DNA of 25,663 nucleotides from Candidatus Bathyarchaeota archaeon BA1 (GCA_001399805.1 LIHJ01000078.1:1-25663), one strand, 5' to 3'; counted from the stretch's first letter, positions 15,734-24,655 are shown. Notes: generated by a model not told the origin, from the letters alone. A program made the numbers and translations.

Positions 15734-16864
15734 TTAAGGGAAATTGAGCATCCAAGGAATTTCCCATGTCCATACCGACCAGTTTGGAGGGAGCTCCTCA
15801 GGTATCTTTGGCAGTAGCCCTCTTCTCACAAGTTCCTTAGTTGTGTAAGCCATCAGCATATGGTACACAATTTCCAGATAATCCCCTATGCCAGGAAGCC
15901 AAGAATAGTAATCTAAGGTCTCATAGCTTTGTCGAATGATGTCTATGCTTTCGATAACCGCTTGTGCAACGCCCTCAGAAACTTTTTTCACAAGTTTAGA
16001 TAATGGTTCTCGATCCACAGCCCTTATGGCTGGCAAATTCAGCGAAATCTCATCATTTTTGCGTCTTACCCAGTTCAGCTGAAGCAGACTCCTCACAGGT
16101 TCTTCGCCAACTTCTACAAACAAATGAGGCAAAGGCGTGGTTTTCTCAAACAGAATGGATATCAGCTGCTTATTTCGTTCGTTTTTTACTACGTCGAAGG
16201 GGTCAATCTTTCTCTCAAACAATGTGCTATGCATGAAGCTTAAGCCAAAACCATCTACAGTGTTGGAGTTCACTCCAAGATTAGGAATTGAATCGGGGTC
16301 ATTTTCCACGCCGAAAAAGGGTATAACCTTCTGCCAATCCGTCCGCAAATCGTAGATACCTTTCTCCTTTTCAATTAACTGTAATGAGTTTAACGTGCCG
16401 AGATCCAAAATTAAGGCGTCGATGATGATGTGGGCCAGGTCGTCCCATGCAAAACCTTCTGAGAAAGGCATGGAGAGAACAGCCTCTTTTATGTAGCCCA
16501 TCTCCTTTTCGATGGCGACTGCCTCACGTAGAGCGATGGGTTCAAGGTATCGCTTGAGCTGCATCGATTTACCTCTTGTTAAAACCGGAATTGTTGTGAA
16601 AAATTTTCCTTCTTTGTTAAATACCAACTTGTGACTGCTTAAGTTTTCTAAAAGCTCCAGAGCATTATCTTTATCAAGTTTCAAGTGGGCTAAGAGGTCT
16701 AGTAAGGGTTTGCCCCCATCACCAAGAAGAAGCATTATCCGCTCCATTTCAGGCTTTGAATAAAGCAGTTCCCAGGGGTTAGCGCCAAATCGCCCGACCA
16801 GTTTTCTGCCATCCCCAACACAGAAGAATATAACTTTATGGTCACCATATGGCCTCTTAGCCAT
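15734..16864 (-). CDS. Unknown protein with possible N-terminal winged helix
   Basis: A 376-residue soluble protein that I do not recognise. Residues about 25-85 (WELLYSKPEMERIMLLLGDG through LLENLSSHKLVFNKEGKFF) look like a winged helix. The rest is mostly helical and Leu-rich, with conserved-looking stretches GVENDPDSIPNLGVNSNTVD, ETLDYYSWLPGIGDY and a Pro/Trp-rich C-terminus (PPNWSVWTWEIPW). ATG 16864 follows GGGGTG; GTG 16870 is an alternative. It lies 96 nt downstream of the transaldolase-like gene on the same strand, but an AT-rich AAATATTAAC element in the gap could give it its own promoter. It may be a regulator or enzyme of the carbohydrate cluster; that is inference from position. 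Confidence 0.75.
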   Translation of the reverse strand: MAKRPYGDHKVIFFCVGDGRKLVGRFGANPWELLYSKPEMERIMLLLGDGGKPLLDLLAHLKLDKDNALELLENLSSHKLVFNKEGKFFTTIPVLTRGKSMQLKRYLEPIALREAVAIEKEMGYIKEAVLSMPFSEGFAWDDLAHIIIDALILDLGTLNSLQLIEKEKGIYDLRTDWQKVIPFFGVENDPDSIPNLGVNSNTVDGFGLSFMHSTLFERKIDPFDVVKNERNKQLISILFEKTTPLPHLFVEVGEEPVRSLLQLNWVRRKNDEISLNLPAIRAVDREPLSKLVKKVSEGVAQAVIESIDIIRQSYETLDYYSWLPGIGDYLEIVYHMLMAYTTKELVRRGLLPKIPEELPPNWSVWTWEIPWMLNFP

Positions 16865-16960
16865 TAACACCCCATCTATGTGAGCTTTATGGAAGAGTTA
16901 ATATTTCTACTTTGCGCGCTGTATATCCCTTAGGATATTACACTCTGGAAAGCAGATTCC

Positions 16961-19093
16961 TCAAAAACGCTCAGATAAACCCTTGGATACATTTCGGGTG
17001 AAATCGATTGTTTTCTCTCTGAACCTGTTGTAGGCGTCCGTGAATTCGTTCATTGTCTTTACCACAGGCCCGAATGTGGGCCATTCAACTACCTTGAGAC
17101 CACCGTCGCCAAAGTCTCCTTCGATTCCCACGCCCCTTAGCTTTTCTGTTAGTTCTGGTGTGAGTTCATAGGCTTTGCGGAAGTCTTCCAGCTTTAACAA
17201 ACTCTTAAGGACGTCAGAATCGTGGTCTTCCAAAATCGCGTCTTCAAACCTAGACACGTCAAAGCCTTTCTCAAGGGATGTTTCCAACACCTTCATTTGA
17301 TGATCTGGGAACTCGGTGTTCGTCACGTTTCTCCGCGCTAGCGTGAGGTAGGTGTCATTCGGCTTTCTCTTCGAGGCTGGGAGGACATCAATCTTGTCCA
17401 TGATCTCCTCCGCCTCCGCTTCGGAGACTTCGAACTCCCGCCGAAGATATTTGAGCCACTTGATTCGGTTCTCCCTGGTAAAGAAAATCTCATAGACCCT
17501 GCGTGCAACGAAGGTCCCCGCATGTCCAATATCGTTCTCCAGCCGCGATAGGAAGGTTGAAGTCTCCTCCCTTGAGTCGCCACAGACCCTCGCGTCGGCC
17601 ACGATTTCCACAAAGGCCGGGTGAGACAAGGATTTCAGGTATTTGAAGGAGCATATGGTTCTCACCTTCTCCTCAAGCAATGACGCCTTTTCCAGCTCCT
17701 TTAACGCGCCCAATCCCTCAGCGAGCTTCCTTAGCGTCTTTTCCTTGTCACTCACCCTTTCCAACACTTTATTGAACAGTCTCTCGGCTTCCAAATCTCG
17801 AAGATGGCTCTCCAGCCGACCTCCCATGTTGGTCTCGTAAACCTGAGTGATGGGTATTCCAATCTTAAGGGCATCGGCCATTCCCTTCATTGCAGCCATT
17901 ATGAGGGTGACTTCTTGAGCAACGGTATACGTCACAGTATTGTTTGTCCCCATTCCGATGCTGTTGAAAGACGTGGTGATATCGATCGCAGCGGGGCTAT
18001 TACCTGCCACCTTTAAGACAACGTTTGGTCTTCCTCTCTCTTCCTTATTTGAGTACCCCCACATCAAATACTCATCGTAATTTCGGAGAAACTCCTGAGC
18101 GGAGGAGTATATTTTCAAGGCATCGTCCATGCTACCCTTTAAACTCCCAGCTACATTCGGGTTGATCTGATAACTGACCATGCCATCATGCAGCTTGGAA
18201 AGGAGGGCGATAGGCCGATAGACCACAAGATTAGGCCATAGCGCAACCTTGGTTGCCTCCATAGCGATCTCATCACCAAAGTTCTCGGGTTCATTAAACC
18301 ACTCTGGATGCTCCTTGACCACCTCCCTAAAACTATCCCAGAGGGTCGGGTCGTCATCGTAGGCCCTCGCAGCCAAAACAGGATTGGTTGAAACCTGAAC
18401 ATACCCTAGATGCCTTAACCACCTAAGCCCAATCGCATAGTCATTGCCAAACTTACATAGGCCTTCCGTCACCATCCGATAGTAGACATTCTCCTGAACC
18501 ACCCTTTTTGCTGTTAAAACGAAGCTCTTCGTTAAGTTTCCCTTAACCAGTCCCTTCTCTATCTCTTCCCCCATTTTGGCAACCATGCCAGCGCCCGCCA
18601 TCACCTTCTTCATATCTTGAATAAGCTTCTCGACAACCGCATGAGCTACAGGGCTCTTCGAACCACTAACACTTTCCAACTTTTCTAGGACCTCCCACCT
18701 CTCTAATGTCTGTGTGATGTGCCGAAGAGTTTGGTCCACCTCCTCACCTGCGAATCCAACCACTTTGCTCTCCACCCCGGCGAGATTAGCGGCGATCTCG
18801 ATCAACAACTCGTAGGCCCTTTGGCGTGCATGAACCTTCTTCCTCTGCACCTCGACTATATCGTCAGGCGCAACTTCACTTCTCATGAATTCAAGATTAA
18901 GCTGACGGACCACATTACCCACGGTTTCGATCAGCCTTCCCCTCATCTCCCTGTGGAGGAGATGATCAGCCGCTAGCTGAGGGTGGCCCGCCAAGGCGGT
19001 GCGGGTGATGTGGTCACAATGATCCAAGCTCGGAACCGGGGAGGTGAGTTTTTCTGGGCGAGCTTCGAGAACTATTGAACGAACATCAGCCAT
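16961..19093 (-). CDS. Outsize transaldolase-like protein
   Basis: A 710-residue protein whose centre resembles transaldolase, a TIM-barrel enzyme that transfers dihydroxyacetone units through a lysine Schiff base. Candidate motifs: GYVQVSTNPVLAARAY (230-245) for the TTNPSL block; NVVLKVAGNSPAAIDIT (357-373) with Lys361 where the catalytic Lys sits; GMGTNNTVTYTVAQEV (380-395) for the GIxxNxTLxFSxxQ block; and YETNMGGRLESHLRDL (419-434) for the SPFVGR block. Normal transaldolases have 210-390 residues. This one adds about 220 helical residues before and about 280 after the barrel. It starts at ATG 19093, with GAGAGGGGG 11-12 nt upstream. It follows the IolN-like gene on the same strand after 177 nt. 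The substrate is unknown; aldolase rather than transaldolase activity is possible. Confidence 0.7.
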   Translation of the reverse strand: MADVRSIVLEARPEKLTSPVPSLDHCDHITRTALAGHPQLAADHLLHREMRGRLIETVGNVVRQLNLEFMRSEVAPDDIVEVQRKKVHARQRAYELLIEIAANLAGVESKVVGFAGEEVDQTLRHITQTLERWEVLEKLESVSGSKSPVAHAVVEKLIQDMKKVMAGAGMVAKMGEEIEKGLVKGNLTKSFVLTAKRVVQENVYYRMVTEGLCKFGNDYAIGLRWLRHLGYVQVSTNPVLAARAYDDDPTLWDSFREVVKEHPEWFNEPENFGDEIAMEATKVALWPNLVVYRPIALLSKLHDGMVSYQINPNVAGSLKGSMDDALKIYSSAQEFLRNYDEYLMWGYSNKEERGRPNVVLKVAGNSPAAIDITTSFNSIGMGTNNTVTYTVAQEVTLIMAAMKGMADALKIGIPITQVYETNMGGRLESHLRDLEAERLFNKVLERVSDKEKTLRKLAEGLGALKELEKASLLEEKVRTICSFKYLKSLSHPAFVEIVADARVCGDSREETSTFLSRLENDIGHAGTFVARRVYEIFFTRENRIKWLKYLRREFEVSEAEAEEIMDKIDVLPASKRKPNDTYLTLARRNVTNTEFPDHQMKVLETSLEKGFDVSRFEDAILEDHDSDVLKSLLKLEDFRKAYELTPELTEKLRGVGIEGDFGDGGLKVVEWPTFGPVVKTMNEFTDAYNRFREKTIDFTRNVSKGLSERF

Positions 19094-19270
19094 TTCGATA
19101 ATATACCCCCTCTCGAGAGTATCGCTTGCATTGGTCTAAAGATAAGCTCACTATAAGTTTTTAGGTTCCATGTTTGTACATAAGAACTTCTCTGTTGCCA
19201 CCAAATGCTTTTAACTGAGGAAAAAAATCGTTAGACGAATACAAGGTTTCCCAATGAAGTCACCATAGTC

Positions 19271-20200
19271 TTATGGTGGATAAGCTACAGTGTATATGTG
19301 CCTCCCGCCTTTCAGTGGGCCTTTAATTAAAGCCTCCAATTCTTCCTTCGGTCTCTGGCTTACCTCGTTTAAGGGTGGGAGAACACCAGGTGGGAACCTG
19401 CTTAAAACATCGTTATGCAGTTCGACGATATAGTCTAGCAGTTCCTCAAGTCCCATCATGGCCTTTTCTGCTTTAGCGAGTGTAGCTTTACCCACGACCC
19501 CCTCAGGATAGGCAACCACCTCGATGGGTCCTGCACCGACCTGACTGTACCATTCTATAGGCCTTTGATATACGCACCCAGCCTTGTCTATATGTTTTTC
19601 AGGCAAGTATCCCACCGGCTTTGTGTCCACGGAGTCTTCCATGTGGATCAATTCTGGGAAGAGCGCCAGTGAGAACGAGGTTTCGCACTCGTCAGCGTGA
19701 ACAAAAGGAGTTTCGAAGGGCCCACCATGCGCCTTATCCTTCACTTTGTCTGGAATTGCGTGGTACCAATTTAGATTCACGAAAACCCCGGGAACCTGAT
19801 ACCTCTTCGCGAATTGATGCATCGCGGAAGGAATAACATACTCCTGTCCGTGTCCATTGAGTAGGATTTGCTTCCTGAAGCCAGTGTTCCAGAACCCTGC
19901 CATCACAGCCCTAACTATCGCCTTGAAATCATCATCGTCCACCACTATGGTTCCAGGCATGCCTATGTGATGATATGGATGGGAGCCATACCATATGGGC
20001 TGAGCCACGGTGCAGCCAGTTTTTTGTGCCACCAATTCGGCCATTCGAGTAACGAGGAACGTGTCCTCACCATAGCAAGCATGAGGACCGTGAGCCTCGG
20101 TACTTCCAATAGGTATTATGATAATGTCATTCTTCCTTAATCTCTCTTCAACTTCTTTGCCTGTCATGTTTTGGAAGTAGATGTGGCTAGGTCTGTCCAT
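19271..20200 (-). CDS. Creatininase-family hydrolase (IolN-like)
   Basis: A 309-residue metal-dependent amidohydrolase of the creatininase family. The expected ligands are visible: IPIGSTEAHG (Glu and His), GEDTF (Asp), LLNGHGQE (His) and HADECETS (Glu). ATG 20200 is preceded by AAGGAGG four bases upstream, so I prefer it to the GTG at 20245, which adds 15 poorly structured residues. It lies 71 nt downstream of the zinc dehydrogenase gene in the same direction. In Thermotoga maritima a creatininase-family protein, IolN, opens the ring of diketo-inositol and is encoded beside the IolM dehydrogenase; the same pairing here suggests a ring-opening hydrolase rather than creatinine degradation. Family is secure; the substrate is inference. 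Confidence 0.85.
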   Translation of the reverse strand: MDRPSHIYFQNMTGKEVEERLRKNDIIIIPIGSTEAHGPHACYGEDTFLVTRMAELVAQKTGCTVAQPIWYGSHPYHHIGMPGTIVVDDDDFKAIVRAVMAGFWNTGFRKQILLNGHGQEYVIPSAMHQFAKRYQVPGVFVNLNWYHAIPDKVKDKAHGGPFETPFVHADECETSFSLALFPELIHMEDSVDTKPVGYLPEKHIDKAGCVYQRPIEWYSQVGAGPIEVVAYPEGVVGKATLAKAEKAMMGLEELLDYIVELHNDVLSRFPPGVLPPLNEVSQRPKEELEALIKGPLKGGRHIYTVAYPP

Positions 20201-20271
20201 ATGTCCTCCTTCTGGAGGAAGCTTACATTTCCCCATAAAACTCACCTTACAACAATTCTATAAGGAAAGAA

Positions 20272-21441
20272 TCACGGCTTAATGGTTATCTTCGCGTCTA
20301 CCTTTCTTGTAACCTGACGTATAGCATCGACAGCCTCATCTAAAGAATACCTTCTCGTGATTATCTTTGTCATGTCGATCTTGCCAGCTGCCATCAGCCT
20401 AATCACGCTCATGAAGTTGCCATGGCCTGAGTGCCCTTGGCTTCCATATACTTGGCTTGCTCTGACTTGAAACCTTTCTAAGAAAATCGGAGCCTCCACA
20501 TCCGCCCTACCAATCCATGTGATCTTTCCGCCAATCGCCAAGGATTTCTCCATTTCAGGTAACGACTGGGCTGGCGCACCAGCGGACTCTACTTGCAGGT
20601 CAGCCCCCATTCCGCCAGTTAATTCCATCACCTTCTCATATGGACGAACGCCCGCCTTTTGAAGCTCCCTTGGATCGAACATGTAGTCAGCACCCATCTC
20701 CTCTGCAAGCTTCATTCTTTCAACATGATGCCCGAAAACGATGACCTTTGTGGCGCCTGCTGCTTTAGCCAAGGCGACCGAGGCAAGACCTATTGGTCCA
20801 TCTCCATAGACGACCACGTAGGCGCCTGGCTTAAATCCCTCTGCCCTCGTGAATATGGCGTGGTAGGCAACCGATGTTGGCTCTACAAGTGATCCTGCCT
20901 CAAAGACCTTCTCTTCAGACTTGTAGACGTTTAAGAGGCTATCGATTTTCCAGCAATATTTCGCCTCGACAATTAGGTACTCGGCGAACCCTCCATTGAT
21001 GGTGAAACCTATCTCTTCAAGGTTGATGCAATGATTTGGAATGCCGTTTCGACAGGGAACGCACTCGCCGCACCACATCATCTCTTCGCTGGTAACCATA
21101 TCTCCCTCTTTAAAGTCTTTGACATCCTCTCCCACCCTTTCGATGATCCCTGAAAGCTCGTGTCCGATGATGCATGGAAATCTGGTTAGGCCAGGGTAAA
21201 GCATATAGCCGTCTTTGTCTCGCTGATACATGTGAACGTCGGAACCGCAGATGCCACAGGCTTTCACTCGGATTAAGACATCTTTAGGCCGTATTTCTGG
21301 AACGGGTATCTCTTCTAGCTTTAATTGTGGATCCTTCCAAACCCTACTTCCGTACTTGACCTTCCTCGTTTTAACCTCAACCTCGCTAGGTACGTAGTCC
21401 TCCCGAGGTTCCCAGTTTGCATGAAGTACCAATCCTCTCAT
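20272..21441 (-). CDS. Zinc-dependent medium-chain dehydrogenase (IolM-like)
   Basis: A 389-residue NAD(P)-dependent alcohol/polyol dehydrogenase. The catalytic zinc site is suggested by ACGICGSD (Cys65) and GHELSG (His94, Glu95). The structural zinc has Cys124, 127, 130 and 138 in WCGECVPC and PNHC. The Rossmann loop is GDGPIGLASVAL. From memory it strongly resembles the Thermotoga maritima enzyme called IolM (VKACGICGSDVHM, WCGxCxPC, AGSLVEPTSVAY and GSQGHSGHG all match), which oxidises scyllo-inosose. ATG 21441 follows AGGGAG about 9 nt upstream; a promoter-like TTTTATTA lies within the inverted repeat at 21482-21496. It is first in a minus-strand series with the IolN-like gene. Confidence 0.9.
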   Translation of the reverse strand: MRGLVLHANWEPREDYVPSEVEVKTRKVKYGSRVWKDPQLKLEEIPVPEIRPKDVLIRVKACGICGSDVHMYQRDKDGYMLYPGLTRFPCIIGHELSGIIERVGEDVKDFKEGDMVTSEEMMWCGECVPCRNGIPNHCINLEEIGFTINGGFAEYLIVEAKYCWKIDSLLNVYKSEEKVFEAGSLVEPTSVAYHAIFTRAEGFKPGAYVVVYGDGPIGLASVALAKAAGATKVIVFGHHVERMKLAEEMGADYMFDPRELQKAGVRPYEKVMELTGGMGADLQVESAGAPAQSLPEMEKSLAIGGKITWIGRADVEAPIFLERFQVRASQVYGSQGHSGHGNFMSVIRLMAAGKIDMTKIITRRYSLDEAVDAIRQVTRKVDAKITIKP

Positions 21442-21617
21442 TTCTCATAACTCCCTTGTAGAATACTATCATGTAAGGTTCACATTAATAAAATGTTACA
21501 CCTCCAAAACCTAGTGTTTGGTAGACTTATAATAGGCACGTAGATCATCGCTTAAATTTAGGGAAAATGCATAAATGGAGTTATAAAAGTTCTATTTAGA
21601 GCTTAGAGGGAGATAGC
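21442..21617. promoter_or_regulatory. Divergent promoter region between the dehydrogenase and PfkB genes
   Basis: On the plus strand GTTATAAAAG near 21580 is a good TATA box, 30-odd nt before the PfkB ATG, with GAGGGAG as ribosome site. On the minus strand TTTTATTA lies inside the inverted repeat ACATT-TTATT-AATGT (21482-21496), about 45 nt before the dehydrogenase ATG. The repeat could be an operator over the TATA box. Confidence 0.5.
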
Positions 21618-22547
21618 ATGACCTTTGATCTGATCGTTTTCGGGCACTTAACGCATGATATCATCGTAACCTCTGACAAAGGGATTCATGAGTCCTTGGG
21701 TGGAGTCGCAACTTATACATCGCTTACTGCGGCGAAGCTTGGAGCTGTCGTTGGGGTGGTGACGAAGGTTGGGATGGATTTCAGAGATGAATACCTTGAA
21801 TACCTTCAAAAAGCAAAAATTGATCTCCTAGGTTTGGAAGTTAAGATGGGGAAAACCACGGTTTTTGAAAATTCGTATGACGAATGGGGGAAGAGAACAC
21901 AAAGGCTTCTAAGCCATATGGAGCCGATAGGGAGTGAAGATATCCCCGCGGCCTATTTTAACGCTAAATGCTTTCACTTCGGCCCAGTTTTTCATGAGAT
22001 TTCATATGATACCATTAAGTTAGCTCGTGCCAAGAGGATTTTAACATCGCTTGATCCTCAAGGCTACTGTAGGGAGCGTGGACCCAATCACGTCGTGGAA
22101 CTTCGCCGGTGGGTTGAAGCAAAAGAGGTTCTGCCGTATGTTGATATTTTAAAATGCGATGAAACTGAGGCTGAAAAATTAACTGGCACAGGCGATTTGG
22201 GTAAAGCGGCCAAGCTAATTTATGGCCTTGGACCCAGCATCGTGTTGATAACGCAAGGCGTGAAAGGCTCGATTTTATGTTATGAGGACGCATTGGAAAG
22301 GGTTCCAGTCATCCCAGCAGAGAAGCTTGTTGACTCAACTGGTGCTGGAGACGCCTACGCAGCTGGTTTCATCGTGGAATATTTAAGAACCAAAGACCCG
22401 AAGCGCTCAGCCCTTTACGCTTCATGCGTTGCCTCATTTGTAGTGGAAGGAGTTGGGACAACAACATTACCGATTAGAGGGATGGTTATGAAACGTCTAC
22501 ACGCGTTTTTGAAGAGGAGTCTTGAAATCAAGAATAGTTATCACTAA
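21618..22547 (+). CDS. PfkB-family carbohydrate kinase
   Basis: A 309-residue kinase of the ribokinase/PfkB family. The N-terminal sugar-binding part has FGHLTHD and GGVATYTSLTAAKLGA; the C-terminal signature DSTGAGDAYAAGF (239-251) includes the catalytic Asp245 and the anion hole. ATG 21618 has GAGGGAG 5-6 nt upstream and a TATA box near 21580. It is divergent from the IolM/IolN-like genes. A PfkB enzyme from Thermococcus kodakarensis was reported as a myo-inositol kinase, so inositol is one candidate substrate; a keto-acid sugar from the same pathway is another. Its stop overlaps the stop of the convergent TIM-barrel gene by four bases. Family is secure; the substrate is open. Confidence 0.9.
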   Translation: MTFDLIVFGHLTHDIIVTSDKGIHESLGGVATYTSLTAAKLGAVVGVVTKVGMDFRDEYLEYLQKAKIDLLGLEVKMGKTTVFENSYDEWGKRTQRLLSHMEPIGSEDIPAAYFNAKCFHFGPVFHEISYDTIKLARAKRILTSLDPQGYCRERGPNHVVELRRWVEAKEVLPYVDILKCDETEAEKLTGTGDLGKAAKLIYGLGPSIVLITQGVKGSILCYEDALERVPVIPAEKLVDSTGAGDAYAAGFIVEYLRTKDPKRSALYASCVASFVVEGVGTTTLPIRGMVMKRLHAFLKRSLEIKNSYH

Positions 22548-23506
22548 ACTGAAAGTGCTTGATCGAGAATTTGAAAACAATGTATCATAGCTTGTATCTG
22601 AAAGGGACTATTTCTTTCCACTATAAAAATTCTATTTTTCCCGCTTAGCCTTTTTAGAGTTGCTAAGCAGATCCTTTCAAGTTTTTTTAGCATTCTTAAA
22701 TTCACGTTTCGGGGGTATTCTCCTGGAAGGAGATGTTGATCCGCTGTTCCATCGTTAGTGTGGACGTGGAGCATCTCGATCCTTTCGTCCATAACCGAAA
22801 GGAAGCCTCCCACCTTCTCTTTCACATCCTGATTACAATGATGGGCGTATTCGGTGAAGTGACCATAGTCAAAGCATATCCTGAACCTTCTTTCGAGATC
22901 TTCATGTTGAGTCTTTTTTAATTCACTCACAATTTTTTCTAACAGTGTCGCTACGTTCTTCAATTGGCCAAAAAAGGGTGTGGGTTCTTCATAACACAAA
23001 TTCTCCAATGCTATGCTGACCTCGTTTCGGGATAGAGCATCCAGTACTTGGTCGACAGTCAAGGCTTCGGCTGTTTCTTTCAGAACGTTCATTGGGTGAG
23101 GGGGTAGATGAATTATCAGGTATGGCGAACCAACTTCCTGGGATACATTCAGGTATCTTTGCGCCCAATCACTAAATCCCTCAGTTAATGGGTGTATATG
23201 GTCAAGTTGGTGGATGATAGGTGTGACACCCCCCACCTTACACCTTTGCTTGAGGAACTGTAATAAACTAGGGTTGCTAAGGAAAGGCCAAGACTCGTGA
23301 CCGAATTGTAATACCACTTGATATTTAGATCTGAAAGGCTGAGTTATGGTTGATGTCAAATCTAGGAGCTTGACGATAAATTTCTCTACCATTTGTGTAT
23401 TAATCTTATCTGTATTTTTAGCCATCAAGTTGTATATGAGATGGCGATGATTGTTAAAGCCAAGACCATGTTTCAAGATATTACCACCCAAAGTTTCATT
23501 CACCAT
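22544..23506 (-). CDS. Xylose-isomerase-like TIM-barrel protein (1)
   Basis: A 320-residue sugar isomerase/epimerase or endonuclease IV-type TIM barrel. Barrel-strand motifs are VVLQFGHESWPF, YLIIHLPPHP, VSIALENLCYE (metal-ligand Glu), RICFDYGHFTEYAHH (Asp and His), and MLHVHTNDGTADQHLLPGE (His and Asp), the usual divalent metal ligands. Residues 1-45 are less conserved-looking and the ATG at 23506 has no Shine-Dalgarno, so the true start may be further inside. It converges on PfkB with four bases of overlap. In the inositol pathway of Thermotoga the IolO epimerase is of this fold, so it may be a keto-sugar epimerase here; DNA repair is less likely in this setting. Confidence 0.8.
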   Translation of the reverse strand: MVNETLGGNILKHGLGFNNHRHLIYNLMAKNTDKINTQMVEKFIVKLLDLTSTITQPFRSKYQVVLQFGHESWPFLSNPSLLQFLKQRCKVGGVTPIIHQLDHIHPLTEGFSDWAQRYLNVSQEVGSPYLIIHLPPHPMNVLKETAEALTVDQVLDALSRNEVSIALENLCYEEPTPFFGQLKNVATLLEKIVSELKKTQHEDLERRFRICFDYGHFTEYAHHCNQDVKEKVGGFLSVMDERIEMLHVHTNDGTADQHLLPGEYPRNVNLRMLKKLERICLATLKRLSGKNRIFIVERNSPFQIQAMIHCFQILDQALSV

Positions 23507-23566
23507 TTATATTTACCATGCTAACTGCCTTAATATGGGTAATACTAACCTAGAACCCGTCGGTGA

Positions 23567-23716
23567 TCATGAGCTTCTATGCTTCACCACCTTCCTAGTA
23601 CCCATCATGTTTTGGAAATAGATGTTGCTAGAAATGACTTGCCCGCAACTTATAACTTTGCTTACAGCGCCAGGCTTGGAGCTGCTGTTGGGGTTGGAAT
23701 GGAATTACGAACGAAA
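23567..23716. pseudogene. Fused remnants of a second creatininase 5' end and a second PfkB 5' end
   Basis: The minus strand from 23634 to 23567 reads SNIYFQNMMGTRKVV before a stop, matching SHIYFQNMTGKEVEE of the intact creatininase-family gene. The plus strand from 23639 to 23716 reads ATYNFAYSARLGAAVGVGME, matching ATYTSLTAAKLGAVVGVVTK of the intact PfkB. DNA similarity is visible too: CATGTTTTGGAA occurs in both creatininase copies. Between the two pieces there is no dehydrogenase. This is the debris of a duplicated divergent gene pair. Confidence 0.65.
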
Positions 23717-23770
23717 GTATTATTTATTAAGAGTATAGAATAAGTTTTGATTAAGTAGCTGCGGGTGCTG

Positions 23771-24655
23771 ATGAAGATCGGGATCAATATGCATAGCCAC
23801 GCTGTTGGCGGCAGTAAGTTGGCTTTACGTGAACAACTTGACCTATTCACGAACGTTGGCTTTGACTGTGTCGAGCTTATGCCTGATAGCCTTAATCTGA
23901 TTAGGAACGGGATATTGGATAAAAGAGGGTGTTCCTCAGTCCTTGACATATTGTCAAGTTATGACTTCCTCTATACCACACATGCCCCCCTCAAAGCTAA
24001 TCTGGCAAACGCCTCGTTGGTTCGAATCTCGGAGGGGATAATTAAGGCATGCATCGGTTTCTCAGTTCTCATAAATGCAAGGATACTGGTTTTGCACGCG
24101 GGATTTGTGGTGCCCAGCGATAAATTCTCGATATTTACACGTCCGCTCGCAGGCGCTCTAATGGCCTTAATCGATTCGATGCGAAGATGCGCAGAGTACG
24201 CTAGCAACTCAGGAATATCAATTGGAATTGAGAATGGAGAGTTGGGGGCAACCCATCTTTTCAAAGGCATTGATAGTCTACTTGATGTTGTTGAAGCCAT
24301 TGATATGGACAACGTAGGTGTGGCGCTTGACATCGGACATCTATATCTCACAGCAAATTATTACGGATTTGATCTCCTAGAGGCCACTGAAAAAGCCTTA
24401 ACCCACATGATTCATGCTCACCTCAGCGACAATTTCGGAAAATTTGACCCCCTCTCACCCTATGAGAAAGACCTACCTTACGGCTATGGAGATTTGCATT
24501 TGCCGATAGGTCTAGGTAACGTACCTTACAAAGATATTTTAGAGTTGATCAAACCAGTTTACAAGGGAGTATATATCTTGGATATTGATCCAGAATACAA
24601 AGATTTTTACCCGTTGGCGCTTAAAAATCTCAAGGAACTCCTTGAAGGAAGTTGA
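23771..24655 (+). CDS. Xylose-isomerase-like TIM-barrel protein (2)
   Basis: A 294-residue sugar phosphate isomerase/epimerase-like TIM barrel. Strand motifs in order: KIGINMHS at the N-terminus, FDCVELMPD, YTTHAPL, ILVLHAGF (His), ISIGIENGE (Glu), GVALDIGHLYLT (Asp, His), MIHAHLSDN (His, Asp) and GDLHLPIGLGNVPYKDIL, a typical C-terminal block. I start it at ATG 23771, six bases after a GTG alternative; TTTATTAAG some 45 nt upstream may be its TATA box. It is on the PfkB strand but 1.2 kb downstream, with the first TIM-barrel gene between on the other strand. Likely an isomerase or epimerase of the carbohydrate cluster. It is not close in sequence to TIM barrel (1). Confidence 0.85.
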   Translation: MKIGINMHSHAVGGSKLALREQLDLFTNVGFDCVELMPDSLNLIRNGILDKRGCSSVLDILSSYDFLYTTHAPLKANLANASLVRISEGIIKACIGFSVLINARILVLHAGFVVPSDKFSIFTRPLAGALMALIDSMRRCAEYASNSGISIGIENGELGATHLFKGIDSLLDVVEAIDMDNVGVALDIGHLYLTANYYGFDLLEATEKALTHMIHAHLSDNFGKFDPLSPYEKDLPYGYGDLHLPIGLGNVPYKDILELIKPVYKGVYILDIDPEYKDFYPLALKNLKELLEGS

